In this document: positions 9,329 through 18,436 of the stretch, in pieces
Layout of the letters: each line of letters begins with the position of its first letter
Position numbering within the stretch: the first letter of the stretch is position 1
Source of the DNA: HGM12998 sp900756495
GTDB taxonomy: Bacteria > Bacillota > Clostridia > Oscillospirales > Oscillospiraceae
Direction of reading: 5' to 3'
DNA: 64,000 nt
NCBI GenBank assembly: GCA_958477305.1
Contig: CAUEFI010000011.1
Coordinates: forward strand, 1 to 64,000
The notes under the pieces: generated by a model
The model's database searches: none
What the model saw: only the letters and a program-made list of their open reading frames with translations
Told to the model about the DNA's origin: nothing
Position numbers and translations under genes: made by a program

Positions 9329-10426
9329 CTATTTAATAAAATCAGGCACCTTCTCTGGGGCGACAAAAATGTCCTCATCAAGGAACTTCCGGATGGTACT
9401 GCGCGACTCACGAGACGCCCGATCCTTGGGATTGTGCCCGAGAAATTGGTTGGCCTCGTAAACATCCCTTTCATAGATCTTGCGGTACACTTCATTGCGC
9501 AGCATAACAGGATAATTGCGGCTGGGATCACAGCGACGGCGGCGCAGCTCCTCCAGATTCAGTACCGCACTGATAATGGCTTCACCTGGGACGTTTGCCT
9601 TAGCCAGCACCATACCATTGTAATTACAGATCATGGATTGACCCGGGGTTGTATTCTCCGGCCGGAGGCTTCCTTCAATGGCGCCCCAGCTGGAGCAGAC
9701 CGTATAGCACACGTTTTCCCATGCCCGTAGCCGGTTGATGCAGGACCACATGTCTGTAGGTTCCGTCAGCAGCGGATCCACCAGCACTGGATGGAGAATT
9801 ACCTCCGCTCCCTGCTGACCTAGTGCGCGGTAGTTCTCTGGAAAGTGTCCGTCCATACAGGTGGTGGTTCCGATTTTACCGATGTCCAGATCAGTAACCG
9901 GCAGGAAGGTAGCCAAGCTGTCTCCATATTTGGCCACATATTCGTCGTAAATATCGTGTGGGCTGCAGGAGAGCTCAAAGTGAGCCGCCACAGTCAGCTT
10001 GCGGTATTTGTGTACAATTTCTCCAGTAGGCGCAATGATAAAATGTGTATTAAAAAAATAGTCGGTATCCTTCCATTCCGGATCCCGCTCCAGAGCACAG
10101 CCGGCAATATAGATGTTGTGCTCCATTGCTTTTTTACGAATGGGCTCCAATTCCGGTCCATCTAACTCGATAAGTACATTGTCAATGTAGTGCTGATAGG
10201 GCCAGTTCCCCTCATGTCCCTGGATAAAAAATTCCGGAAAGCTGAGCAGCTTGAAGGGTGCCCACCAGTTTTTATAGCTCCCCTTCGCTCCCGCAATGGA
10301 AAACTGGGGTGCGGCATCAATGAGTTCGCAGCAGCGCTGTACATTGCGCTTGATGTCCTCTCGCGTATTGGCAGAGCGGATAATGGGTTGAATACAGCCG
10401 GCATGATACATATCAATACGATTCAA
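9329..10426 (-). CDS. Nitrilase-superfamily amidohydrolase
   Basis: 365 residues of the carbon-nitrogen hydrolase fold, which cleaves amides, nitriles or carbamoyl groups. The catalytic triad can be placed: Glu in LLSFPEFF, Lys in HKYRKLTVAAHF and Cys in GTTTCMDGHFPE; the last resembles aliphatic amidase/formamidase more than plant-type nitrilase. It lies upstream of, and in the same direction as, the TRAP operon, with a LysR regulator transcribed divergently. This suggests an amide or N-carbamoyl compound is imported and hydrolysed. The precise substrate is unknown. Confidence 0.82.
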   Translation of the reverse strand: MNRIDMYHAGCIQPIIRSANTREDIKRNVQRCCELIDAAPQFSIAGAKGSYKNWWAPFKLLSFPEFFIQGHEGNWPYQHYIDNVLIELDGPELEPIRKKAMEHNIYIAGCALERDPEWKDTDYFFNTHFIIAPTGEIVHKYRKLTVAAHFELSCSPHDIYDEYVAKYGDSLATFLPVTDLDIGKIGTTTCMDGHFPENYRALGQQGAEVILHPVLVDPLLTEPTDMWSCINRLRAWENVCYTVCSSWGAIEGSLRPENTTPGQSMICNYNGMVLAKANVPGEAIISAVLNLEELRRRRCDPSRNYPVMLRNEVYRKIYERDVYEANQFLGHNPKDRASRESRSTIRKFLDEDIFVAPEKVPDFIK

Positions 10427-10580
10427 TTGTCAGTTCCCCTTTCCAAAAACAAATTGTGGTTCACTTGTGGATTGACCTGCCCTACGAGCCCATCATACAC
10501 AATATTTGAAAAAAGGAACATCATATAATCCTTGTTGCCAGTTACCATGAAAAATGGTAATTTGGCACCAGATTCCATAC

Positions 10581-10624
10581 TACAATATTTTGTTGTATCC
10601 TGGTACAACAATCTGTTGTTGTAC
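10581..10624. promoter_or_regulatory. Paired dyads between divergent nitrilase and LysR genes
   Basis: Two neighbouring inverted repeats share the same half-site: TACAA-N7-TTGTA (10581-10597) and GTACAACA-N6-TGTTGTAC (10603-10624, perfect 8-bp arms). Two tandem dyads in a divergent LysR intergenic region are the classic arrangement of recognition and activation sites. Confidence 0.6.
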
Positions 10625-10693
10625 GGCGGAGGCAGATTCTTTAAAATCTAATTATGGAAACCAACTAATATCTATGTAAAGGAAGTCAATCAT

Positions 10694-11560
10694 ATGGAAT
10701 TTAAACACTTAGAATATTTCCTGCGGATTTGTAAGGACCGAAGCCTGTCTAAGGCTGCGAACAACCTTTATATCTCTCAGCAGGGGTTGAGTACCCTGAT
10801 GATGAAGCTGGAAAATGAGCTCAATTGCAATCTCTTCCTACGCTCTGTAAAAGGAGTCGTCCCCACAGAAGAGGGGCTCTACTTTGCAGAAAAAGCGGAG
10901 CAGATTCTGGAGCTCTACTATGAGTGCCTGAATCACTTTAGTTCGCCGCTGCTGAACAACCGCAATATCTTGAGGGTAGGCGCTTCCTATGGTGTTATGG
11001 TCAAAATGGCAACGCTCCTGTTTACACAATTCCATGAACTTATTCCAGAAGGGCGGCTGGAGATCTGTGAATATACGGACGAAAAATGTGAGGCAGCTGT
11101 AGAAAGCCAAGAAGTAGACCTCGGATTTACCAGCGGCCCTATCGACAGTTCTCGCTTTGACTGTAAATTCATTTTTCATGAGCCCATACGGGCCATTGTA
11201 AACCGGCAACATCCCCTTGCCGCCTGTGACAGCATTAACATCAGCCAGCTAAAAGGCATCTCCATCTTTATCTCCAACAAGGAATTCAAAACCAATCACA
11301 AGTTCTTTGCACGTTGCCAAGACGAGGGTTTTACTCCTCAAATTGATTTTATCCCAAAAGAAATTGGTATGATCACCAAGGCCGCCTGTGAAAACCTCGG
11401 GGTCGGGATCGCCAACAACTATGTCGCCAACATGTTCAGTCAGCCCGAGCTGAAGATACTGCCGATCAATGACGACTCTTTCGTATGGGATATCTTTTTA
11501 ATCTGGAAAAAGGGGGCTCCTGTTTCCAAGTTGATCCAGCGCTTTATTGATGGAATTTGA
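10694..11560 (+). CDS. LysR-family transcriptional regulator
   Basis: 288 residues: an N-terminal winged helix-turn-helix (MEFKHLEYFLRICKDRSLSK, AANNLYISQQGLSTLMMKLE) and a C-terminal effector-binding domain of the type 2 periplasmic-binding fold. It is divergent from the nitrilase-family gene and shares a 267-base intergenic region carrying paired dyads. By LysR custom it probably regulates itself and the nitrilase/TRAP genes. Effector unknown. Confidence 0.9.
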   Translation: MEFKHLEYFLRICKDRSLSKAANNLYISQQGLSTLMMKLENELNCNLFLRSVKGVVPTEEGLYFAEKAEQILELYYECLNHFSSPLLNNRNILRVGASYGVMVKMATLLFTQFHELIPEGRLEICEYTDEKCEAAVESQEVDLGFTSGPIDSSRFDCKFIFHEPIRAIVNRQHPLAACDSINISQLKGISIFISNKEFKTNHKFFARCQDEGFTPQIDFIPKEIGMITKAACENLGVGIANNYVANMFSQPELKILPINDDSFVWDIFLIWKKGAPVSKLIQRFIDGI

Positions 11561-11690
11561 GGCTGTTCCTACCCGTTTTTGTTGTGCCGGTCAAAATAAG
11601 GAACTGTTTTTCATTTCCCGCCCAACATGCCTACAATAAGTTTGCCGGAATCAAGAAGCGATTATTTATTTCAGCAAGGAGCGAAAGACG

Positions 11691-13307
11691 ATGGCAAACT
11701 TATTTTCATATGAGCCGGAAGCCAGCTGTCTGCTTTATCGCGGAATCGAAAAAGCGGCGGCAGCTGTCTGCCCCTCCTTGGGCCCTTCAGGGCGCAGCGC
11801 TGCCCTGTCCACAGCCAAAGGCAGTCCCAACATAACGTCCTCTGGCGATGAGATTGCCCGCTGTATAGCCCTGAAAAATCCCTTTGAACAGATGGGTGCC
11901 CGTCTACTTCTGGAGGCAATAGAGCGGACGGTGGATGCTGTGGGCGATGGCGGGACCACGACAGCTGTCTTGCTGCACAGCATGGCAAAAGAGGCTGTCC
12001 GGTGTATCGCAGGCGGTCTGGATCCAAACACCGTTAACCACGGGATCTCCCGCGGCGTCTCTTATGTACTAAGAGACCTTCAGAATCGTAAAACACCATC
12101 AGCACAGGCGGACATACTGGAGGCGGTAGCCGCTCAGGCTTCACGTGATCAAGATTTAGGTGCCCTCATCATGAGAGCGGTAACCTCATCTGCCGCAGGC
12201 GCCCTCATCACAGTGGAGGAATCTACATCCGGCCTCGATGAGCTTACGTTTTCCGGTGGCATGCAGATTGACCGGGGATACTTTTCTTCCATGCTTCTCT
12301 CCGGTCAACCAGGAGAGGTTCACACTCTCTATGATCCCTTTGTCCTCATTACCGATCAGCAGCTCTCAGATTTCAGAGCACTGTTACCTGCAATAGAGGC
12401 AGCCTCCCAGTCTGGCAGAGGGCTGTTCATTCTTGCCGACGATCTCGCCCCTGAAGTTTTGGGCCCCTTGATCGCCAATAGCCGCGCTGGTAAACTGCTG
12501 TGCACGGCGGTACAGGCACCGGACTTCGGTGCTCGCCGAATGAATATCCTTCAGGATATCGCCGCTCTTACCGGCGCAGTGGTACTTTCCCCCTCCCTAG
12601 GAATACCTGCAGATCATATTAAATTAGAGCAGCTCGGACAGGCGGCAACAGTCACCGTGAATGCCGAGCGCACTGTCATTACGGTCGGACAACCCCCTCA
12701 GTCCCTTCAGCCGCATGTCGCTTTTCTCCGCCGTCAACTGAATCAAGCTACCTCTCCCGAGCGAAGGACACTTCTTCGGAAGCGGATTGGCAACTTGACG
12801 GGCGGCTGCGCCACCCTCCGGGCCGGCGGCGCTACTCCCGCGGAAGCAAGCGAGCGTCGAGAACGGATGGCACGCGGACTTCGAGCTGTAGAATCAGCAA
12901 GGCTGCACGGTGTTTTAGCTGGCGGAGGCACTGTGGGAGCTGCATTGTCCCTCCGGCTGGCAGCCTTGGCAGAGACAGAGTCTAACTCTGGTATACGCGC
13001 CGGTCTCCGCCTGGTATCTGTTGCTTTGGCAGCGCCATTCGCACAGCTGAAGGAAAATATAGGGGGCATCCAAATTGATAACCCCTTATGGGAGCCAGCA
13101 AACCTTCTTCCGACCGCCCTGAGCGGCTCAGCCTCTACGGTGCGTCTGCTTCTTTCCACCGGTTGTCTAGCAGCGACACAGGAGACACCGTCCTCTACCT
13201 TTTATCAAAAATTCCGAAGTTATAATATGCTGGATCTCCACCGCGCCTACGCTTCCTCAGGAACGTCTCAGTCCATTGCTTCCTCAGCCGCTGCTGAATG
13301 GAGGTGA
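11691..13307 (+). CDS. Divergent GroEL/Cpn60 paralogue lacking key catalytic aspartates
   Basis: 538 residues that align with GroEL almost end to end: equatorial LGPSGR (~30), GDGGTTTAV (86-93), apical GGMQIDRGYFSSML (~189), HGVLAGGG (~406) and a C-terminal equatorial block. By hand alignment GroEL Asp87 is kept (D86), but Asp52 is Ser51, Asp398 is Arg395 and Asp495 is Glu. Asp52 and Asp398 are needed for ATP hydrolysis in GroEL, so this protein may bind ATP but turn it over poorly or not at all. There is no GGM tail and no groES nearby. Its stop overlaps the ribosome site of the following transporter gene, so the two are coupled. Not the housekeeping chaperonin; role unknown. Confidence 0.82.
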   Translation: MANLFSYEPEASCLLYRGIEKAAAAVCPSLGPSGRSAALSTAKGSPNITSSGDEIARCIALKNPFEQMGARLLLEAIERTVDAVGDGGTTTAVLLHSMAKEAVRCIAGGLDPNTVNHGISRGVSYVLRDLQNRKTPSAQADILEAVAAQASRDQDLGALIMRAVTSSAAGALITVEESTSGLDELTFSGGMQIDRGYFSSMLLSGQPGEVHTLYDPFVLITDQQLSDFRALLPAIEAASQSGRGLFILADDLAPEVLGPLIANSRAGKLLCTAVQAPDFGARRMNILQDIAALTGAVVLSPSLGIPADHIKLEQLGQAATVTVNAERTVITVGQPPQSLQPHVAFLRRQLNQATSPERRTLLRKRIGNLTGGCATLRAGGATPAEASERRERMARGLRAVESARLHGVLAGGGTVGAALSLRLAALAETESNSGIRAGLRLVSVALAAPFAQLKENIGGIQIDNPLWEPANLLPTALSGSASTVRLLLSTGCLAATQETPSSTFYQKFRSYNMLDLHRAYASSGTSQSIASSAAAEWR

Positions 13308-13314
13308 AGCCAGC

Positions 13315-14751
13315 ATGAATCAATTTTTTAAGGTAGATCCGGAAAAGCGATTCAGCCTCCTCTTAGGTCCCCTGCTTTTTATTGCAGTCCTTCTTCTGCT
13401 GCCGAATGGGCTTTTCGATTTTAAAAGCCGCGCCGCAGTCGCCACTGTATTCTGGATGGCCTGCTGGTGGATTACTATGCCCGTATCGGTTGGCGTCACA
13501 GCCCTGCTTCCAATTTTGATCAATGCGCTGTTTGGTCTGGTACCTATGGAGTCCATTATCAGCAAATATGCCTCGGAAATTGTCATCCTTTTGTTGGGCG
13601 CAGATTTAATTACCTTGGCCTGGGAGGAAACCGGCCTGGACCGCAGGTGCGCTGTAAAAGCCTTATGCCTCATAGGGACGTCTCTGAAACAGCAGATCAT
13701 TGTCTGGTTTACCATGTCAGCCGTTCTGTCTATCTTCCTTGCCAATGCAGTTGTATGTGCAATTTTAATTCCAATCGCTTTTTCAATGCTGAAGTTTGCC
13801 GGCGAGGGAGATATGTCTCAGAGCAAGGCAGGACCGATTATCCTCTCTGCCATCGCTTGGGGTTCTGGAATCGGCGGTCTGGGCTCACCTTTGGGCGGTT
13901 CAATGAACTTAGTCGCGGTGGATTATTTTGAAGACCTGACAGGTCATGAGTTTATGTATATCCATTGGGTCGTCCGTCTCTTGCCTGTCCTAGTTGTCCT
14001 CATCGCGGTTAACGTACTGTTTTTGCTTCTCGTCCGTCCCAAAGGCGTATCTCTCAAGGGCAGTCGCAGCTATTTTCATCAGCTGTACAGCGAGCTACCC
14101 TCTATGAGCCGGGATGAGAAAATAAGCGGCCTCCTTTTCCTTTTGGCCGCTGTACTCGCTTTCGCCCGTCCCCTGTATGCAGATCTATTTCCTGACCTGA
14201 AGCCTGCCTATCTGTTTCTGGCCTTTGGATTTCTTACCTTTTTGCTGCCCCGAAAAAGTGGCGGCCACCTGCTCACCTGGGCCAAAGCGGAAAAAGGCGT
14301 CGTCTGGGGGCTACTGTATCTCTTTGCCGGCGGTTTGGCACTGGGTACCCTTATTAGTGATACCGGCGCAGCTCACTCAATTTCAGCTATTGTGACCAAG
14401 CTTCCATTGACAGGGGGATTCGGTACGATTCTGCTTTTCACTGCATTTACGGTGCTACTCGCCGAAATTTCCAGCAATACCGCCGCAGCTTCTATCTCCC
14501 TTCCAGTCATTGTCAGCATCACGCAGGGGCTGGGATTAAATCCGATTCCCTATATTTATCTCTGTGCTGCAGCATTCAATTGCGGCTATGTTCTCCCCAC
14601 TTCCATCAGGTCAATTCCTGTCGGATATGGAGTATCACCAAAATACCTTTTTAAAAACGGCTCTATTCTTACCATCAGCTCCATTGTGGTGATAACCATC
14701 CTCGGATTTATACTGGTTACACTGTTCGGTCCCTTTTTTGAAATCGCCTAA
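13315..14751 (+). CDS. DASS/SLC13-family anion transporter
   Basis: 478 residues with about eleven to twelve membrane segments, matching the divalent anion:sodium symporter family (dicarboxylates, citrate, sulfate). The second family SNT motif is intact (SSNTAAASISLPV), while the first, normally SNT, reads LANAVV, so sodium or substrate coordination may differ. The ATG at 13315 lies seven bases after the chaperonin paralogue stop, and GGAGGTGA overlaps that stop, indicating coupled translation. The last helix ends in the DASS-type LPTSIRSIPVGYGVSP region. Substrate not determinable. Confidence 0.82.
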   Translation: MNQFFKVDPEKRFSLLLGPLLFIAVLLLLPNGLFDFKSRAAVATVFWMACWWITMPVSVGVTALLPILINALFGLVPMESIISKYASEIVILLLGADLITLAWEETGLDRRCAVKALCLIGTSLKQQIIVWFTMSAVLSIFLANAVVCAILIPIAFSMLKFAGEGDMSQSKAGPIILSAIAWGSGIGGLGSPLGGSMNLVAVDYFEDLTGHEFMYIHWVVRLLPVLVVLIAVNVLFLLLVRPKGVSLKGSRSYFHQLYSELPSMSRDEKISGLLFLLAAVLAFARPLYADLFPDLKPAYLFLAFGFLTFLLPRKSGGHLLTWAKAEKGVVWGLLYLFAGGLALGTLISDTGAAHSISAIVTKLPLTGGFGTILLFTAFTVLLAEISSNTAAASISLPVIVSITQGLGLNPIPYIYLCAAAFNCGYVLPTSIRSIPVGYGVSPKYLFKNGSILTISSIVVITILGFILVTLFGPFFEIA

Positions 14752-14932
14752 GTCATTCTTTTCGTCCTCCACATAAAATTGCACAATGCACTGCTTTTCC
14801 CCTTTTTGCCCTAGCAACGTCTGAAAGAAAGTCCTCTGTTCTGTTCGTCAATCTTCACAACACAACGTTCTATTTTCCGTCAAAGGGCGATACGGTTTTC
14901 CCCTTGCGAAACCTGTATCCCCTTACTTGTAC

Positions 14933-14969
14933 AAAGACGGCGTCAGACAAGGTGTCTGACGCCGTCTTT
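14933..14969. terminator. Bidirectional terminator between transporter and P-type ATPase
   Basis: A perfect 17-bp stem (14933-14949 with 14953-14969), three-base loop AGG, with A and T runs on the flanks so that it can work for both convergent genes. Confidence 0.85.
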
Positions 14970-14994
14970 GTTGCATCCTCACTATTTGCCGTCG

Positions 14995-17619
14995 CTAACG
15001 GCAAACAGCCGTCTCCCGCCGCACCCCTCTGGTCCTTCTTCGCCCTGAGGCCCGCCCTACAGCCTTGACAATTTCACACACTGCTACCGGAGTAACGGCC
15101 AGCGCTAATACTACGCCCCACTCCAGCGGGCTCATGGGAACAGTGGAAAAAATCCTCTGAAGCGGCGGCACGCACAATACCGCCAGCTGCATGACAAGTC
15201 CTACTGCGAAAGCCCGATTCATGGCCGGGTTAGAGAAAATGCCAATCTGAAGCAGTGAGGACCGCTCGCTGCGCACATCGTAGGCGTGAAAGAGCTGACA
15301 CAACGTCAGCGTGGCGAACGCCATCGTATTGGCAGCCGCATAGGCCTCGCCAGGCTCAGAGAGCACATATTCTCCTAAAAAATAGGCTGTCAGGGTAAGT
15401 AGCCCCACCATAATTCCCTGCCAACAGAGTCTGAAAGCAAAGCCTCCGGCAAAGAGCGAGGCACCGGCATCTCTGGGCGGCTGCTCCATCACCCCCCTCT
15501 CCACCGGCTCTACCCCCAGTGCCAGAGCAGGCAGGGCATCTGTAACCAAATTAAGCCACAGGAGTTGTACCGGCACCAGCGGCATCTGGGTAAAATCCAG
15601 CACCGTAGCGGCAAAAATAGTAATAATTTCCCCAATATTGCAGGAGAGCAGATAGTGGATGGCCTTTTTGATATTCGCGTAGATTCCCCGGCCCTCCTCT
15701 ACCGCGTGAACAATTGTGGCGAAATTGTCGTCAGTGAGAATCATATCTGCCGCCCCTTTTGCCACGTCAGTTCCGGCAATCCCCATGGCACACCCAATAT
15801 CGGCTGCCTTCAAAGCAGGCGCGTCGTTGACACCGTCCCCTGTCATGGCCACAATCTTGCCCCGACTCTGCCAAGCCTTGACAATGCGCATTTTATGCTC
15901 GGGAGAAACCCGGGCAAACACGGAAAATCTCTCTATATCCTCCTCCAGCAATTTTTGGGGCATAAAATCCAAGTCCTCCCCGGTAAGGGCCAGGTCCCCG
16001 CCGCGAAAGATATCCAGCTCCTTGGCAATGGCCACGGCGGTGAGCTTGTGGTCTCCGGTGATCATCACCGGCTTAACTCCCGCTGCCCGACAGCGTTCCA
16101 CCGCTGCCCGCACCTCCTTACGGGGCGGGTCAATCATGCCCAGCAGGCCTACAAAGATAAGCCCGCGTTCCAGCGTGTCTGTATTCAATTCCCGGGGCAG
16201 AAAGGCCACATCCTTATACGCTACTCCCAACACCCGCAGAGCCCGTGCTGCCATATCCTCATTGATAGACATCACTCTGCCCGGCAGTGCAGTACACCGC
16301 GCCGCCAAAACATCCGGGGCTCCTTTTACCATGATCCGAAAGCCCTTTCCAGGCAGGGTATGGACGGTGGTCATCAATTTTCGGTCAGAGTCAAACGGGA
16401 GCTCAGCTCTACGAGGCATTTCCCGCTCCAGCACACCCTTCTCCACCCCCTCCGCTGCCGCCCGCTGAACCAGAGCAATTTCCGTAGGATCCCCACTCCA
16501 GTTCCCTCTGCCGTCTGAGGCGGCATCGCTGCAAAGAGCCGCAATCGTCAGCGCCAGGGATCGGTCTGCCTCTTTCGCTGTCCACACCTCGGTGACTGTC
16601 ATTTTGTTCTGGGTCAGCGTCCCTGTCTTATCGGAACAGATAACCCCGGCGCAGCCCAGAGTCTCTACGGCCGGCAGTTTTTTCACAATGGCGCCCCGCC
16701 TCGCCATACGGGCAACCCCAAGCGCCAGCACAATAGTGACAATGGCAGGCAGCCCCTCTGGAATTGCCGCCACCGCCAGTGAGACGGCAGTCAGAAACAT
16801 CCCCAGCATGTCCTTTCCCTGGAGAAGTCCCACGCCAAACATGACTGCGCATACGCAAAGGCACACGAAGGAGAGCGTCTTTGAGATCTCAGCCATCTTC
16901 TTTTGGAGAGGTGTCTGTGCGTCTTCCTCACCCATCAGCATCCCGGCAATGCGGCCCATCTCAGTGTCCATGCCAGTGGCAGTAACTGCGCAGGTACACC
17001 GCCCCGCTGTGATGACTGTCGAGGCAATCACCATATTCCGCCTATCCGCCAAAGGGGTGTCTTGGGGCAGGATATCCAGCGCCATTTTATCTGCTGGCAC
17101 CGACTCCCCGGTCATGGCGCTTTCATCCGCCTTGACGCCAGCTGCGCTTAGAATTCTGGCGTCGGCCGGTACCAAATCGCCAGCTTCCAGGCAGATGATA
17201 TCTCCCGGGACCAGCGCGGCAGCCTCCAGGCGGATCTTCTCACCATCCCGCACCGCCCGGGCCATGGGAGCCGACATATCCCGCAGGGCTTCCAGAGCTT
17301 TCTCCGCGCTGTTTTCCTGGGAGATAGAGATACAGGCATTCACCACGACAATAACCAGGATGATGATGGTATCCAGCCAGTCCTCCCCCCCGCTGGCCGC
17401 CAGGGATAGTGCTGCTGCCGCAAGGAGAACTAAAATCATCGGATCTTTCATTTGCCCCAAAAAGCGGGCCGCCAAGCTCACCCGCCTGTGACCCTCCAGC
17501 CGGTTGGGGCCGTATGTCTCCAGTCTCTGTCTGGCCTCTGTGCTTGAAAGTCCCTTATGTACATCAGTTCCCAGATCTCTCAAAGCCTGGTCCGGCGTTA
17601 TACAGTGCCATTCCCTCAT
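14995..17619 (-). CDS. P2A-type calcium-transporting P-type ATPase
   Basis: 874 residues with all P-type ATPase landmarks: cation-transporter N domain, TGES actuator loop (MTGESVPAD), PEGL in membrane helix four (VAAIPEGLPAIVT), phosphorylation site DKTGTLTQNKMT, KGAPD nucleotide-binding motif, and the hinge TGDGVNDAPALKAADIG. Helix four and the overall layout match SERCA/PMCA-like bacterial calcium exporters. It pumps a divalent cation, most likely Ca2+, across the cell membrane. GGAGTGACATAA precedes the ATG. Monocistronic, ending at the shared bidirectional terminator. Confidence 0.9.
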   Translation of the reverse strand: MREWHCITPDQALRDLGTDVHKGLSSTEARQRLETYGPNRLEGHRRVSLAARFLGQMKDPMILVLLAAAALSLAASGGEDWLDTIIILVIVVVNACISISQENSAEKALEALRDMSAPMARAVRDGEKIRLEAAALVPGDIICLEAGDLVPADARILSAAGVKADESAMTGESVPADKMALDILPQDTPLADRRNMVIASTVITAGRCTCAVTATGMDTEMGRIAGMLMGEEDAQTPLQKKMAEISKTLSFVCLCVCAVMFGVGLLQGKDMLGMFLTAVSLAVAAIPEGLPAIVTIVLALGVARMARRGAIVKKLPAVETLGCAGVICSDKTGTLTQNKMTVTEVWTAKEADRSLALTIAALCSDAASDGRGNWSGDPTEIALVQRAAAEGVEKGVLEREMPRRAELPFDSDRKLMTTVHTLPGKGFRIMVKGAPDVLAARCTALPGRVMSINEDMAARALRVLGVAYKDVAFLPRELNTDTLERGLIFVGLLGMIDPPRKEVRAAVERCRAAGVKPVMITGDHKLTAVAIAKELDIFRGGDLALTGEDLDFMPQKLLEEDIERFSVFARVSPEHKMRIVKAWQSRGKIVAMTGDGVNDAPALKAADIGCAMGIAGTDVAKGAADMILTDDNFATIVHAVEEGRGIYANIKKAIHYLLSCNIGEIITIFAATVLDFTQMPLVPVQLLWLNLVTDALPALALGVEPVERGVMEQPPRDAGASLFAGGFAFRLCWQGIMVGLLTLTAYFLGEYVLSEPGEAYAAANTMAFATLTLCQLFHAYDVRSERSSLLQIGIFSNPAMNRAFAVGLVMQLAVLCVPPLQRIFSTVPMSPLEWGVVLALAVTPVAVCEIVKAVGRASGRRRTRGVRRETAVCR

Positions 17620-17722
17620 TTATGTCACTCCATTTTTTTCCATTTACGGCGTGACACCAGTATAGGCCCCTGCTTGTCCGATTACAAGGGAATTTTGGCG
17701 AGGAGCCACATAGACGGCTTTT

Positions 17723-18424
17723 CTATTCTCCATCCTGCAAGCGGCGGGCCAGCCGACGCAGAAATGCTCCGTTGGACGGTCTCCTTTCCTGCGGCTCCTC
17801 CCACAAAGACCGCCATGCCGGCATATCGGCCCTATACAGCTTTTCTATCATTGCACGGATATTTTTTTCCACACAGGCGTAGCTGGTATGCTCCAGTTCT
17901 GCAGCCCGGTAATAGCCCGCCTTCAGCTGCAAATATCCCACATTCTCCGCCAGGGTCCTGGCAACAATGGCCGCATAACGGCACCCCAGAGAGTCTGGGT
18001 TGCCGCCCATGGCCCGGATCAGCCGTACTGCGGGATCTTCCACATGGGACGGTGCACCCAGAGTCCTGATCAGCTCTTCCAGCTCTGTCAGATTAACCGG
18101 CTTTAAGAGGTAGAAATCAGCCCCCAGCTCCATACAGCGCTGAATAATTGTCTGGCTGTTTACCCGAGAGAGCACCAGAATCCGGGGCCGCAGCTCCGGC
18201 ATTTCATCTGTCAGGGCCCGCAGAAGCCCCACGCCTGATAAGCGCGGGAGCACTAAATCCAATAGAACCACGTGGGGATGCAGGCATCGGATGGCCTCCA
18301 GCCCAGCCTCCCCGTCTCTCGCAATCCCTACCAAACACATTCCCTCAGCCTTCTGAAAAAAGGCCTCCATCAGGGCCTGGGCGGCCGGATCATCCTCCAC
18401 CAATAAAACCCGCACCCCGTCCAT
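17723..18424 (-). CDS. Spo0A-like response regulator
   Basis: 233 residues: a receiver domain (acidic pair in LLVEDD, phosphoacceptor Asp in VVLLDLVLPRLSG, Lys in LLKPVN) followed by a C-terminal region resembling the Spo0A DNA-binding domain, with YAAIVARTLAENVGYLQL and EKNIRAMIEKLYR helices. Spo0A controls entry into sporulation, but the sequence is divergent enough, and the context (not next to spoIVB) different enough, that this looks like a paralogue. ATG at 18424 has GGGAGG directly before it; a GTG at 18433 is possible. It follows an XRE gene by only a few bases, suggesting a two-gene operon. Confidence 0.72.
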   Translation of the reverse strand: MDGVRVLLVEDDPAAQALMEAFFQKAEGMCLVGIARDGEAGLEAIRCLHPHVVLLDLVLPRLSGVGLLRALTDEMPELRPRILVLSRVNSQTIIQRCMELGADFYLLKPVNLTELEELIRTLGAPSHVEDPAVRLIRAMGGNPDSLGCRYAAIVARTLAENVGYLQLKAGYYRAAELEHTSYACVEKNIRAMIEKLYRADMPAWRSLWEEPQERRPSNGAFLRRLARRLQDGE

Positions 18425-18436
18425 GCCTCCCACTGT

